This document shows positions 9,632 through 19,358 of a stretch of 64,000 bases of DNA, piece after piece. The notes below the pieces were generated by a model. That model was not told the origin of the DNA. It ran no database searches and saw only the letters and a program-made list of their open reading frames with translations. Made by a program: the position numbers and the translations under genes. How positions within the stretch are numbered: the first letter of the stretch is position 1; every line of letters begins with the position of its first letter. The DNA comes from Pseudomonas sp. TCU-HL1 (GTDB taxonomy: Bacteria; Pseudomonadota; Gammaproteobacteria; Pseudomonadales; Pseudomonadaceae): positions 1,240,001 through 1,304,000 of the forward strand of contig NZ_CP015992.1 in assembly GCF_001708505.1 (NCBI RefSeq), in the 5' to 3' direction.

Positions 9632-10639
9632 TCAGTCCTTGCGCCGTTTCAGCTGATCCTTCAGCTGGGTCGGCAACTGGCGGATGATCAGCATGTCGCG
9701 GCTTTCGTCGTACTCGATCTTCGAGCCCAGCAGGTGCGCCTCGAAGCTGATCGACAGGCCTTCGGCTCGGCCGGTGAAACGCTGGAACTGGCTGAGGGTG
9801 CGCTTGTCCGGCGGAATTTCCGGAGACAGGCCGTAATCCTTGTTGCGGATGTGTTCGTAGAAGGCGCGCGGACGGTCTTCGTCGATCAGGCCAGACAGCT
9901 CGTCCAGGGTAATCGGCTCGCCCATCTTGGCCTGGGTGGTGGCGTAGTCGACCAGCGTCTTGGTCTTCTCGCGGGCTTGCTCCTCGGCCAGGTCCTCGCT
10001 TTCCACGAAGTCGCTGAAGGCCTTGAGCAGGGTGCGGGTTTCGCTCGGCGGGTCGACGCCTTCCTGGCAGCCGATGAAGTCGCGGAAGTAATCCGACACC
10101 TTCTTGCCGTTCTTGCCCTTGATGAAGGAGATGTACTGCCTGGACTGCTGGTTGTTCTGCCATTCGGACAGGTTGATGCGCGCGGCCAGGTGCAGCTGAC
10201 CCAGGTCCAGGTGCTTGGCCGGGGCTACTTCCAGCGAGTCGGTCACGGCGACGCCTTCGCTATGGTGCAGCAGGGCAATGGCCAGGTAATCGGTCATACC
10301 TTGCTGGTAGTGGGCGAGGAGCACATGGCCGCCTGTGGAGAGGTTGGACTCTTCCATCAGTTTCTGCAGGTGCTCGACGGCCTGACGGCTGAAGGCGGTG
10401 AAGTCGCGGGCGCCATCCTGGTATTCCTTCAACCAGCCGCTGAAGGGATAGGCGCCGGATTCTTCATGGAAGAAACCCCAGGCCTTGCCTTGCTTGGCGT
10501 TGTAGCTGTCGTTGAGGTCGGCCAGGAGGTTTTCCATGGCCTGGGACTCGCCCAGTTCGCTATCCCGGGCATGCAGCGCGGCGGCGCTGCCGTCGGGCTT
10601 CTTGTCGATGAAGTGAACGATGCAGTGGCGGATGGGCAT
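9632..10639 (-). CDS. yejK: Nucleoid-associated protein YejK/NdpA
   Basis: 335 residues matching the YejK/NdpA family over its full expected length: N-terminal [17 protein letters not shown], central [18 protein letters not shown] and C-terminal [19 protein letters not shown]. The protein associates with the nucleoid and has been reported to interact with topoisomerase IV in E. coli. Start ATG at 10639 is the first in frame. It is an isolated minus-strand gene facing the GST-like gene and closed by its own terminator. Strong family match from memory; no database check was possible. Confidence 0.88.
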   Translation of the reverse strand: MPIRHCIVHFIDKKPDGSAAALHARDSELGESQAMENLLADLNDSYNAKQGKAWGFFHEESGAYPFSGWLKEYQDGARDFTAFSRQAVEHLQKLMEESNLSTGGHVLLAHYQQGMTDYLAIALLHHSEGVAVTDSLEVAPAKHLDLGQLHLAARINLSEWQNNQQSRQYISFIKGKNGKKVSDYFRDFIGCQEGVDPPSETRTLLKAFSDFVESEDLAEEQAREKTKTLVDYATTQAKMGEPITLDELSGLIDEDRPRAFYEHIRNKDYGLSPEIPPDKRTLSQFQRFTGRAEGLSISFEAHLLGSKIEYDESRDMLIIRQLPTQLKDQLKRRKD

Positions 10640-10700
10640 GGATCTTCGCTCTCAGGGGCACATCCGGCGCGTGGCGCGCCGGCAGGAAAAGTGCGCCAGT

Positions 10701-12035
10701 TTACCCGACCTGCTCCTCGGCTGCCTGCCGTCTCTGTACCGCCTGCAGCCGTTCGATCACATAACGCAGGTGCATATGCAGGTCGTACAGCTCGTTGGAG
10801 TAAGAGAGCGGCACCTCCACCCTGGCCAGGCGCTGCTCGAGTTTCTCCAGTTGCTCGATCTCGGCGGCGAGTTGCTCCGGCGGAGTGTCCTTGCCCAGCT
10901 TGCGATCGATCTCGCGCAGGTCTTTGTACCAGCGGTAGATGCGCGCGCGGATGCGCCAGCGGTAGATGGGGCCCACCGCCTTGGACAGCGGAATCATGAT
11001 CACCAGCAGCGGGATCAGCAGGATGATGTAACGGTCCGCCAGGGAGGCGATGCGGAAGGGCAGGTAGCGCTGCAGGATCGGCAGGCCCTTCTCGTAGTAG
11101 TAGTCGGCTTCGTCCAGGGTCGAGAGGGTTTGCGGCTTGGCGCTGGGGTAGATGCCGGGTGGGTCGAGCAGTGTGCCGTTCTTCATCACCTCGCGGGCGG
11201 CTTCGAGTATCAGCGGCGTGAGCGAGGGGTGGAATTCGTCATTGGCCACCAGGGTCGCCACCGGCGCCAGGGTGCGGATGTCCTGGGAGGGGCTGTTGCT
11301 GGCCAGGTTGAGCAAGCCTTCGCCGACTTCGAGTCTGGTCAGATAGGGCAGGCGCGCACGGTAGGCCGCACTGCGGCGCAGGCTGAACAGGTCCAGTTCG
11401 GGGCTGGCCGCCAGGCGTTGCACGACGGCACTTTCCGCTGGCCCGAGGAAGAATCCCGCATCCAGTTCGCCGGTCAGCAGGGCGCTGGCGGCCGGGGTGC
11501 CGCTCACGGGTTGCCATTGCGGCGGGTAGCGTTCGGAGGTGATCTGGTTGGCGCCGAGGATCGCATCGCTGACCGAGCGGGTGCCGCTGTTTTCCGCGCC
11601 GATGGCCACTCGCAGCGGCAGCAGGTCGGCCATGCTGTCGATCTGCAGTTCCTTGCGTTTGAACAACCAGAGCGGCTCCTGATACATGACGCCCAGGCCA
11701 TGCAGTCGCTCGCGTGCCTTCTGGTTCAGGGTGAGTTCCTGGCCGCTCTGCACCAGGGCGATTTCCACCGTGCCGCTCTGCAGCTTGGCCAGGTTGTCCC
11801 GAGAGCCAGTGCTGCGCACCAGCTCCAGCTCGAACCCCCGCTTGGCCAGTTCCGCCTTGAGCTTCTCGCCGAAGGCGTGGTAACCGCCGGACGGGCTGCC
11901 GGTGGCCAGCCGCGCGTGCATGGGCGGCGGCGGGGCGACGAAGTAGAAGAGGGCGCCCACCAGGGCCGCCATCACCGGGATCAGCCAGAGGTTGGCCAGC
12001 AGCATGATCTTGATGTCGCGAAAGAGGCGTTGCAT
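10701..12035 (-). CDS. TAXI-family binding protein with two membrane anchors
   Basis: 444 residues. A membrane helix at about 10-34 (MLLANLWLIPVMAALVGALF) is followed by a TAXI-type solute-binding domain (about 40-320) that begins RLATGSPSGGYHAFGE, with EIALVQSGQEL and AIGAENSGTRS motifs. A second helix (YIILLIPLLVIMIPL, about 340-360) leads to an ~85-residue basic, coiled-coil tail. TAXI proteins normally deliver substrates to TRAP permeases, but no DctQ/DctM gene is nearby. The double anchor suggests a sensor or scaffold. The ATG at 12035 has AAGGA five bases upstream; frames further upstream are shadows of sbcD. It is divergent from sbcD with ~110 bases between. Confidence 0.75.
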   Translation of the reverse strand: MQRLFRDIKIMLLANLWLIPVMAALVGALFYFVAPPPPMHARLATGSPSGGYHAFGEKLKAELAKRGFELELVRSTGSRDNLAKLQSGTVEIALVQSGQELTLNQKARERLHGLGVMYQEPLWLFKRKELQIDSMADLLPLRVAIGAENSGTRSVSDAILGANQITSERYPPQWQPVSGTPAASALLTGELDAGFFLGPAESAVVQRLAASPELDLFSLRRSAAYRARLPYLTRLEVGEGLLNLASNSPSQDIRTLAPVATLVANDEFHPSLTPLILEAAREVMKNGTLLDPPGIYPSAKPQTLSTLDEADYYYEKGLPILQRYLPFRIASLADRYIILLIPLLVIMIPLSKAVGPIYRWRIRARIYRWYKDLREIDRKLGKDTPPEQLAAEIEQLEKLEQRLARVEVPLSYSNELYDLHMHLRYVIERLQAVQRRQAAEEQVG

Positions 12036-12146
12036 GTCAGTCCTTGTCTGCAGCGAATGCTGGGAAGGATAGCGGCTCTGCGGTTGCCAGGCCGTCCAGG
12101 AAATGACAGGGTTGCCGGCATTTCCGTTCCGCCGATGTGGTTCCCG

Positions 12147-13367
12147 ATGCGCATTCTCCATACCTCCGACTGGCACCTGGGCCAGCACTTCATGGGCAAG
12201 ACCCGCCAGGCCGAGCACCAGGCCTTCTGCCGCTGGCTGATCGAACAGGTGCGCGAGCGGCAGATCGATGCGGTGCTGATCGCCGGCGACGTGTTCGACA
12301 CCGGGGCGCCGCCCAGCTACGCCCGTGAGCAATACAACCAGTTCATCGTCGAACTGCGCGATACCGGCGCCAGCCTGGTGGTACTGGGCGGCAACCATGA
12401 CTCGGTGGCTATGCTCGGCGAAAGCCGTACCCTGCTGGCGCAACTGGATACGCGAGTGGTGCCGTCGGTGGGGACTGACTTGGACGAACAATTGCTGGTG
12501 CTGAAGCGCCGTTCGGGTGAGCCGGGCGCCATTCTCTGTGCCATTCCCTTCATCCGCCCGCGCGACGTGCTGCAGAGCCAGGCCGGGCAGAGCGCGGCGG
12601 ACAAGCAGCTGTCCCTGCAGCAGGCGATCCAGGATCACTACCAGCAGCTCTTCGCCCTGGCCGGGCAGCGACGCGTCGAACTGGGCGGCGGCCTGCCCAT
12701 CGTCGCCACCGGCCACCTGACCACCGTGGGCGCCAGTGCCAGCGAGTCGGTACGGGAAATCTACGTCGGTGCGCTGGAAGCCTTCCCCACCAGCGCTTTC
12801 CCCGCGGCGGACTACATTGCCCTCGGACATATCCACAGGCCGCAGAAGGTCGGTGGCCTGGAACACATCCGCTACTGCGGTTCGCCCATTCCGCTGTCCT
12901 TCGACGAGGCGCTGCAGCAGAAGGAAGTGCTGCTGGTGGAGTTGGACAGCATCGGTCTGCACAAGATCGAGGCGCTGCCGGTACCGCGCTTTCAAGCCTT
13001 GCACTCACTGCGTGGAAGCCTGGCGGACCTGCCTGAGCAACTGGCCCGGGTGGCGCGTGAGGGAACTCCGGAGCGGCCGGTCTGGCTGGAAGTGCAGATC
13101 AGCACGGACGATTACCTCAACGACCTGCAGACGCGCCTGGTAGCCCTCTGTAAGGGGTTACCGGTGGAGGTCTTGCGCATCCGCCGCGAGCGCGGCAATA
13201 CCCAGCCGGGCTTGCAGAGCGAGGCACGGGAGACGCTGGATGAGCTGAACCCGGAAGAGGTGCTGGACAAGCGCCTGGAGGGCGAGGAGCTGGATGACAC
13301 CTTGCGCAAGCATCTCCAGGGGTTGCACCGTGAGGTGCTGGCCGGGCTGCAGGAGGAACAGGCATGA
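12147..13367 (+). CDS. sbcD: Exonuclease SbcCD subunit D
   Basis: 406-residue Mre11-type nuclease. The metal-binding phosphodiesterase motifs appear in order: SDWHLGQ (7-13), AGDVFDTG (46-53), GGNHDS (near 81), TGHLT and LGHIHRPQ. The C-terminal part binds SbcC. SbcCD cleaves hairpins and processes blocked DNA ends. ATG 12147 (MRILHTSDWH) is chosen because the family begins there; an in-frame ATG 12 bases upstream cannot be excluded and neither has a clear Shine-Dalgarno. The last four bases (ATGA) overlap the sbcC start, so translation is coupled. Confidence 0.93.
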   Translation: MRILHTSDWHLGQHFMGKTRQAEHQAFCRWLIEQVRERQIDAVLIAGDVFDTGAPPSYAREQYNQFIVELRDTGASLVVLGGNHDSVAMLGESRTLLAQLDTRVVPSVGTDLDEQLLVLKRRSGEPGAILCAIPFIRPRDVLQSQAGQSAADKQLSLQQAIQDHYQQLFALAGQRRVELGGGLPIVATGHLTTVGASASESVREIYVGALEAFPTSAFPAADYIALGHIHRPQKVGGLEHIRYCGSPIPLSFDEALQQKEVLLVELDSIGLHKIEALPVPRFQALHSLRGSLADLPEQLARVAREGTPERPVWLEVQISTDDYLNDLQTRLVALCKGLPVEVLRIRRERGNTQPGLQSEARETLDELNPEEVLDKRLEGEELDDTLRKHLQGLHREVLAGLQEEQA

Positions 13368-16300
13368 AAATCCTCAGCCTGCGCCTGAAGAACCTCAACT
13401 CGCTCAAGGGCGAGTGGATGATCGACTTCACCGGCGAACCTTTCGCCAGCAGCGGTCTGTTCGCCATCACTGGCCCTACCGGTGCCGGCAAGACCACGCT
13501 GCTCGATGCCATCTGCCTGGCTCTCTACCACCGCACGCCGCGCATGGGCACGGTGTCCGCCAGCATCAACGAGCTGATGACCCGCCACACCGCCGACTGC
13601 CTGGCGGAGGTGGAGTTCGAGGTGAAGGGCGTGGCCTACCGCGCCTTCTGGAGCCAGCGTCGGGCTCGCGACAAGGCCGATGGCGGCCTGCAGCCCCCCA
13701 AGGTGGAACTGGCGCGAGTGCTGGATGGCGAAATCCTCACCGACAAGATCAACGACAAGCTCAAGCTGACCGAGAGCCTGACCGGGCTCGACTTCGAGCG
13801 CTTCACCAAATCCATGCTGCTGGCCCAGGGGGGGTTCGCCGCTTTCCTGGAGGCCAATGCCAACCAGCGCGCCGAGCTGCTGGAAGAACTGACGGGCACC
13901 GAAATCTACGGGCGCATCTCCCAGCGGGTGTTCGAGCGGACCCGCGAAGTGAAGGCCGGGCTGGACCAGTTGCGCGCCCGCGCAGACGGCGTGGAGCTGC
14001 TGGGCGACGAGGCCCGCGCGGTCTTGCAGCAGGAGGCTGAAACCCTGGCCGGCGACGCGCAGCAGCTGCATGTGCGTCAGGCTGACGTGCAACGCCAGCG
14101 CCAGTGGCGCGATGAGCTGGATGCCGCCCTGGCCCGCCAAAAAGGCGCTGAGCAGCAGGGCCTGGCTGCCCGTGCAGCGCTGGAGCAGGCCCAGCCGCAG
14201 CTGGCGCGCCTCGCCGCAAGCGAGCCGGCCACCCAGTTGGTGCCGTTGCACCGCGATTGGCAACGGGCCCAGCAGCAGTTGAACCAGGGCGAAAGCGAGT
14301 TGCGGGTGACCCGCCATGAGCTGCAGACCCTGGCCGAACGCATCCTGGACCAGCTTTGGCAGGGCGCTCAACTGGGCGAGCAGTGGGTGCAGGCCCGGCA
14401 TCAGGCCCTTGAAGGCCTTCAGGCCGAGCAACAAGCCCTGCAGCAGCGCCTGGCTGCCCATCCGCAGAGGTCCCGTCTGGGCGAGCACCTGGGGGGCTGG
14501 AAGGCCGAAATTTCTGCCCAGACCCGACGCCTGCGCGACCTGGCTGAGTTGCAACGTGGCCAGAGCGAGCTGAAACGCCAGGGAGAACTGCTGGAGGCAC
14601 GTCTGGAGCAGGCCCGAGCGACCCAGGGCATCGCCCAGTCCGAGCAGGGCCAGGCTCAGCAAGCCGAGATCGAAGCGCAACGACTGCTGGACGACCTGCT
14701 CGCCGGGCAGGACGATGCCGCCCTGCGTGCCCAGTGGCAACAGCTTCTGGAGCGGGGCGGGCATCTGGAGCGCCTAGAGCAGTTGTCCCAGCAGCGTCGG
14801 CAGTTGGCCGAGCGACAGGCTCGCGCCCGTGAGCAACGTCAACCCCTGCTGGATGAGCACGGGTCCCTTTCCGAGCAGCGCGACGCCCTGCGTCGTCGCT
14901 TCGCCGAGCTCAAGCAACAGATCGCCGACAAGGAAAAGCTGCTCGAGCAGGAGCAGCGCATCCAGCAACTGGAGGCCTATCGCGTCGCACTGCAGCCGGG
15001 CGAAGCCTGCCCGTTGTGTGGTTCCCACGAGCACCCGGCCATTGCCGAATACCAGGTACTCAATCTCTCGGCTACCCAGCAGGCACTGCAAGGCTGCAAG
15101 GTGGCGCAGGACGAAGTACGCCAGCAGGGTGAAACCCTGAGCCAGCGCCTGGCTACACTGGATGCCCAGATCGCCCAGCTCGGTGAAACCCTGCAAGGCA
15201 CCGAGGTCGAGCAGCGCGAGTGCGTCGAGCGTTGGCGCCAGGTGTGCCAAGCGCTCGACTTGCAATTGCCGGACCTGGTCGCCTTGCAGGCTGAGCGGCA
15301 GACGCATGCCGAACAGCTGGAGGCCTTGCAGGCGCGCCTGGCGCGCCTGGACCAGTTCAAGGCGGCGCTGAGCAGTGCTCGTGAGCAGCGCCAGCAGCGC
15401 GACCAGTCGCTGCAGGAGCGTGGCAGTCAGTTGGCCCTGCTGGAGCAGGAGCAGGCCGGCTTGCGTCAGCAGGAGGCGTCCAGCGCCCAGCGTCTGGAGC
15501 AATTGGACAACCAGCAGCGCGAAGCTCGCGACCACCTGGCGGCCAGTTTGGCGCTAATGGGCTACAGCTTGCCGGAGGCCGGGGAAGCCTGGCTGGCCGA
15601 GCGCGAGGCCGAATGGTTGCAGTGGCAGCAGGACCAGGCCGCCAGCCAGCAATTGGACGGTCAACTTCGCGACCAGCAACACGCCTTTGGCATCGCCCGC
15701 GAGCAGGCACGTCTCTGGCTGGGACGCTGGCAGGCTTCCGGGCAGCCCGCGCAGGCGCCACTGGCACCGGCGGACGATCCTCAGGCCGCGCTGACCGCGG
15801 TGCAGGCCGAACTGGAGAGCACCCAGCAACGCCTCAACCAGCTGAAAGGCACCGAGCAGAGCCAGAGCCAGCGGGCCCAGGAGGCTCGCCACCAGCTTCA
15901 GTTGCAACTGGACGCCTGGCGCCAGGGGTTGTCCGTCAGCCCCTTCGCTGACGAAGCGGCCTTCCTTGCGGCGCTGCTGGACGATGCCGAACGCACCGCA
16001 TTGCAGGACCTGCAGCAGCGGCTCAAGCGCGATCTCAGCGATGCCGAGGCCCTGTTGGCTGACGCCGGCAAGCAGGCTGAGCGCTTACAGGCTGCGCCCC
16101 AGAGCGAGCTGGACCGCGAGCGGCTGGAGGCCGAATGGCAGGTGTTGGGCGAGCGGATGCGTGAGCTCAGCCAACGGCAGGGCGAACTGCGTGCCCAACT
16201 CAGCGGCGACGAGCAGCGGCGGCAGAGTCAGCAGGCGTTGTTCGCTGAAATCACCCGCCAGGAGGCCGAGTACGACCTCTGGCAACGCTTCAATGGATTG

Positions 16301-16792
16301 GTGGGGTCGGCTGACGGTGCCAAGTACCGCAAATTCGCCCAGGGGCTGACCCTCGACCATTTGGTGCACCTGGCCAACCTCCAGCTGCAACGCCTGCATG
16401 GGCGCTACCAATTGGCGCGGCGCCAGGGCGGCGAACTGGAACTGGAAGTGGTGGACACCTGGCAGGCCGACATCGTCCGTGACTGCAAGACCCTCTCCGG
16501 CGGCGAGAGCTTCCTGGTCAGCCTGGCGCTGGCGCTGGCCCTGTCGGACTTGGTCAGCCACAAGACCAGCATCGACTCGCTGTTCCTCGACGAAGGCTTC
16601 GGCACCCTCGACGGCGAGACGCTGGAAGTCGCCCTCGATGCCCTGGATGCGTTGAATGCCAGCGGCAAGATGATCGGGGTGATCAGCCACGTGGAGGCAC
16701 TGAAGGAGCGTATCCCGGTGCAGCTCAAGGTGCACAAGGGTGTGGGCATGGGTTACAGCCGGCTGGATGCCTGCTTCGCGGTGGGGGCGTAG
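13364..16792 (+). CDS. sbcC: Exonuclease SbcCD subunit C
   Basis: 1142-residue Rad50/SMC-type ATPase. Walker A GPTGAGKT lies at 37-44, a zinc hook CPLC at 549-552 sits at the tip of two long Gln-, Leu-, Ala- and Arg-rich coiled coils, and the ABC signature LSGGES falls near 1044 with Walker B LFLDEGFGTLD about 30 residues on. Length and symmetric placement of the hook match the family. It forms the nuclease complex with SbcD encoded just upstream, with start and stop codons overlapping as ATGA. The very high Gln content of the coils is typical of Pseudomonas SbcC. Confidence 0.94.
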   Translation: MKILSLRLKNLNSLKGEWMIDFTGEPFASSGLFAITGPTGAGKTTLLDAICLALYHRTPRMGTVSASINELMTRHTADCLAEVEFEVKGVAYRAFWSQRRARDKADGGLQPPKVELARVLDGEILTDKINDKLKLTESLTGLDFERFTKSMLLAQGGFAAFLEANANQRAELLEELTGTEIYGRISQRVFERTREVKAGLDQLRARADGVELLGDEARAVLQQEAETLAGDAQQLHVRQADVQRQRQWRDELDAALARQKGAEQQGLAARAALEQAQPQLARLAASEPATQLVPLHRDWQRAQQQLNQGESELRVTRHELQTLAERILDQLWQGAQLGEQWVQARHQALEGLQAEQQALQQRLAAHPQRSRLGEHLGGWKAEISAQTRRLRDLAELQRGQSELKRQGELLEARLEQARATQGIAQSEQGQAQQAEIEAQRLLDDLLAGQDDAALRAQWQQLLERGGHLERLEQLSQQRRQLAERQARAREQRQPLLDEHGSLSEQRDALRRRFAELKQQIADKEKLLEQEQRIQQLEAYRVALQPGEACPLCGSHEHPAIAEYQVLNLSATQQALQGCKVAQDEVRQQGETLSQRLATLDAQIAQLGETLQGTEVEQRECVERWRQVCQALDLQLPDLVALQAERQTHAEQLEALQARLARLDQFKAALSSAREQRQQRDQSLQERGSQLALLEQEQAGLRQQEASSAQRLEQLDNQQREARDHLAASLALMGYSLPEAGEAWLAEREAEWLQWQQDQAASQQLDGQLRDQQHAFGIAREQARLWLGRWQASGQPAQAPLAPADDPQAALTAVQAELESTQQRLNQLKGTEQSQSQRAQEARHQLQLQLDAWRQGLSVSPFADEAAFLAALLDDAERTALQDLQQRLKRDLSDAEALLADAGKQAERLQAAPQSELDRERLEAEWQVLGERMRELSQRQGELRAQLSGDEQRRQSQQALFAEITRQEAEYDLWQRFNGLVGSADGAKYRKFAQGLTLDHLVHLANLQLQRLHGRYQLARRQGGELELEVVDTWQADIVRDCKTLSGGESFLVSLALALALSDLVSHKTSIDSLFLDEGFGTLDGETLEVALDALDALNASGKMIGVISHVEALKERIPVQLKVHKGVGMGYSRLDACFAVGA

Positions 16793-16805
16793 ATCGGGCA
16801 ATCAC

Positions 16806-16845
16806 TGTGGGAGCGAATTCATTCGCGATTGAAATTGCTCCCACA
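16806..16845. repeat. REP-like inverted repeat, copy 3
   Basis: A 40-bp element with ends TGTGGGAGC and GCTCCCACA and an imperfect centre (AATTCATTCGCGATTGAAAT). It lies 13 bases after the sbcC stop and belongs to the same family as the repeat at 4534. Confidence 0.8.
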
Positions 16846-16868
16846 ACGGACGCCGAGGCTTGGTGCAG

Positions 16869-16886
16869 GGTGGGCTTCAGCCCACC
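16869..16886. repeat. Short hairpin between sbcC and rlmF
   Basis: GGTGGGC-TTCA-GCCCACC forms a perfect 7-bp stem, seven bases past the rlmF stop. No T-tract follows on either strand, so it is more likely a structural or mRNA-stabilising element than an intrinsic terminator. Confidence 0.5.
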
Positions 16887-16893
16887 TCCATCA

Positions 16894-17886
16894 CTACCAG
16901 CGTTCCTTGCGCCAGGCTTCGCGCTGCGCGGCATCGAGGAAGGTCCAGGCGACGAAGCGGCTCTGCTTCTGGCCCTGGGCCATCTCCAGCACGCGGATTT
17001 CCATGGCGTCGCTGCGGCGCAGGCGGGCTTCCATGCCGGGCAGGTTGCCGCCCTTGGAGACCAGGCTGCTGAACCACAGCACCTGCTCCTTGAACTGCAC
17101 GCTCTCGTCCACCATTCGTTGCAGGAAGCCGACCTCGCCACCGTCGCACCAGAGCTCAGCGTTCTGGCCACCGAAGTTCAGCACCGGCAGCTTGCGCTTG
17201 GGATCGAGCTTGCCGAGGTTCTTCCATTTGCGCTGGCTGCCACGGGTGGCTTCCTCTAGCGAGCTGTGGAAGGGCGGGTTGCACAGCGTCAGGTCGAAGC
17301 GCTCGCCGGGCGCGACCAGACCCTTGAAGATGTGCTTCGGCTGGGGCTGATGGCGCAGGTCGATGGCACCGTCCAACTGGTTGGACTGGATGATCGCGCG
17401 CGCCGAACCAAGGGCTGTCTGGTCGATGTCGGCACCGGTGAAGTGCCAGCCGTATTCGCTATGGCCGATCAGCGGGTAGATGCAGTTGGCGCCGACACCG
17501 ATATCCAGCGCCTGGATGCCCTTGCCGTGCGGAATCTGCCCGCCGTTATCCCCGGCCAGCAGGTCGGCCAGGCCGTGCAGGTAGTCGGCGCGACCGGGTA
17601 TGGGCGGGCAGAGGTAGCCAGCGGGAATGTCCCAATGCTGGATGCCGTAGAACTGCCGCAGCAGGGCCCGGTTGAACACCTTGACCGCCTCCGGGTCGGC
17701 GAAGTCGATGCTCTCCTTGCCGTAGGGGTTGGTGATGACGAAGCGCGCCAGCTCCGGGCTGCCCTGGATCAGCTGGGGAAAGTCATAGCGGCCCTGATGG
17801 CGATTGCGTGGGTGCAATTGCCCCTTGGTTGGCGCAGCGGGCGGCTTGGCGTTGGCAGGGCGGGGGCGCTTGGATGGTTGCGGCAT
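16894..17886 (-). CDS. rlmF: 23S rRNA m6A1618 methyltransferase RlmF
   Basis: 330-residue SAM-dependent methyltransferase. The SAM loop is [16 protein letters not shown], the adenine-N6 catalytic motif is NPPF within [11 protein letters not shown], and the family-specific segment [16 protein letters not shown] follows. RlmF methylates A1618 of 23S rRNA. The N-terminal ~30 residues are basic and Pro/Ala-rich, probably for rRNA contact. Two starts are possible: ATG 17886 (MPQPSKRP) and ATG 17937; neither has a convincing Shine-Dalgarno, and the shorter form is preferred because the basic tail begins there. Confidence 0.88.
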   Translation of the reverse strand: MPQPSKRPRPANAKPPAAPTKGQLHPRNRHQGRYDFPQLIQGSPELARFVITNPYGKESIDFADPEAVKVFNRALLRQFYGIQHWDIPAGYLCPPIPGRADYLHGLADLLAGDNGGQIPHGKGIQALDIGVGANCIYPLIGHSEYGWHFTGADIDQTALGSARAIIQSNQLDGAIDLRHQPQPKHIFKGLVAPGERFDLTLCNPPFHSSLEEATRGSQRKWKNLGKLDPKRKLPVLNFGGQNAELWCDGGEVGFLQRMVDESVQFKEQVLWFSSLVSKGGNLPGMEARLRRSDAMEIRVLEMAQGQKQSRFVAWTFLDAAQREAWRKERW

Positions 17887-17941
17887 GTTGGCAGAGTCGG
17901 CAAGGGAAACGCGGCATTTTCCCACAGGCGATGCCATCCAG

Positions 17942-18502
17942 TCAGGTGAGGTTCAGGACTCGCCCCAGGTAGTCGAAAAACAGGCAGTAGACGGCGATGG
18001 GGAGCGGCAGGCCGAGCAAGGTCCCCACAAGGTAGTAGCGAAACCGCACGCCGCTGAGGCTGAGCGCGTAGTTGAGGGCCGGAACGGTCTGGAACAGGAC
18101 CCGCAGCAGCGCAATGACGGTCACCGGGCGTTCGTGGAGGTGGGCGATGATGCGCTGTGCCAATCGGTTATCCAGATTGCGCAGGGCATTGCCGCCCAGC
18201 AAGCGGATCAGCAGGAAGGTACAGCAGCAGGAAAAGGTCGCGGCCAGGTAGGTGGTCAGGCCGCCCCAGAGGCGTCCCAGGGCGAGCACCGCGGCGGCGA
18301 GGAAGATCCAGCCCGGAATCTGGATCAGGTTACCCACCGCGAACAGCAAGGCGAAGAGCAGCAGGCCCCAGCCCTTGTGGGCCAGCAGGGTGTCATGCAG
18401 GTACTGCAGGCTCAGGTTGTCGCGCAGCCCACTTAGCTGGAAGGCGGCCAGCAACAGGCCCAGGAACAGGGCCACCAGCAGCAGGCGGCGGTACTTGTAC
18501 AT
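17942..18502 (-). CDS. TVP38/TMEM64 (DedA-like) family membrane protein
   Basis: 186 residues with at least four hydrophobic segments. The family's re-entrant region is visible as [22 protein letters not shown] and the later [23 protein letters not shown]38/DedA proteins are inner-membrane proteins; some act as lipid scramblases or undecaprenyl-phosphate flippases, but this one's substrate cannot be told. ATG 18502 (MYKYRRLLL) has GGAG upstream; the frame extends further upstream only into repeat DNA. It lies 55 bases before rlmF on the same strand, so the two may be co-transcribed. Confidence 0.75.
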   Translation of the reverse strand: MYKYRRLLLVALFLGLLLAAFQLSGLRDNLSLQYLHDTLLAHKGWGLLLFALLFAVGNLIQIPGWIFLAAAVLALGRLWGGLTTYLAATFSCCCTFLLIRLLGGNALRNLDNRLAQRIIAHLHERPVTVIALLRVLFQTVPALNYALSLSGVRFRYYLVGTLLGLPLPIAVYCLFFDYLGRVLNLT

Positions 18503-18545
18503 GGTAAGGGCTCCAGCGTTGTCCCTTACATTGAAGCCCAATGGG

Positions 18546-18566
18546 GTAGGGTGCGCCGTGCGCACC
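18546..18566. repeat. Dispersed palindromic repeat, family B copy 1
   Basis: GTAGGGTGCGCCGTGCGCACC (21 bp, partly self-complementary) recurs in exact reverse complement at 55082-55102 and in a diverged form at 55117-55137. It lies between a membrane-protein gene and the broken transporter gene. Confidence 0.7.
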
Positions 18567-18599
18567 GGGTAACGGCGTTGGTTACGTGAATGTCTCGGT

Positions 18600-19321
18600 T
18601 TAGAGCGGGAACAGCAGCGGCACAAACAGCACGCTGACGATCATCACCAGCAGGGTAAAGGGCACGCCTACCTTTACGAAGTCGCCGAAGCGGTACTGTC
18701 CGGGGCCCAGCACCAGGGTATTCACAGGCGACGAGATGGGCGTCATGAAGGCGGCGGAAGCAGCCAGGGCGACGATCATCGCGAAGGGGCAGGGCGACAT
18801 CCCCAATTGCTGGGCCGTGGCAATGGCCACCGGCGCCATGAGTACGGCGGTGGCCGTGTTGGAGATGAACAGGCCGATCACCGCCGTGACGATGAACAGG
18901 CAGGCGAGCATGGCGTAGGGCCCGGCATTGCCGAGCAGGGCGACCAGCCCCTTCACGGCCAGGTCGATACCGCCGGTCTGTTGCAGGGCCTGGGCGAAGG
19001 GCAGCATGCCGACGATGAGGATCAGCGTGGGCCAGTGGATGGCGCGATAGGCGCTGTCCAGGTCGATGCAGCGGAAGGCGCCCATCAGCAGGCAGCCGAT
19101 CAGCGCGGCCATCACGTTGGGTACCAGGCCGCTGACCATCAGGAAGATCATCACCGCCAGGCTCAGCAGGGCGTAGGGTGCCTTGCGCGCGGTGGGCGCC
19201 ACCTCATCCACAGGGCGACTATGACCAGCAGGGCAACCACGTCCATGCGTGGCTTGTTGAGGACGAACAGGGTGATGGCGGCCACGAGCAGGCCCAGCAC
19301 CATCAGCAGATCGAGGTTCAA
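18600..19321 (-). pseudogene. SLC13-type (sodium:sulfate/dicarboxylate) transporter with internal deletion
   Basis: The minus strand encodes the two ends of a DASS/SLC13 permease but not its middle. A TTG start at 19321, preceded by GGAG, opens [20 protein letters not shown] and continues through [12 protein letters not shown], the normal first helices. The frame then changes near 19205-19215 and the rest (residues with [31 protein letters not shown] and [15 protein letters not shown]) is the final third of the protein, ending at 18600. Intact relatives are around 600 residues with two TrkA-C domains in the centre; here only about 240 residues' worth remain, joined out of frame. The C-terminal piece could be translated from GTG 19211 but would lack half the transport core. 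Confidence 0.75.
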
Positions 19322-19358
19322 ACAGGAGCTCCCAGTGACTGGCGGGGGCGGCAGTTTG

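Noticed and set aside
12036..13004. N-terminal extension of the TAXI protein frame across sbcD
   Set aside because: The extra ~320 residues are antisense to sbcD. The ATG at 12035 has its own Shine-Dalgarno and starts the membrane anchor.
14000..16300. Gln/Leu-rich frames inside sbcC considered as separate genes
   Set aside because: They are the coiled-coil arms of SbcC and their shadow frames.
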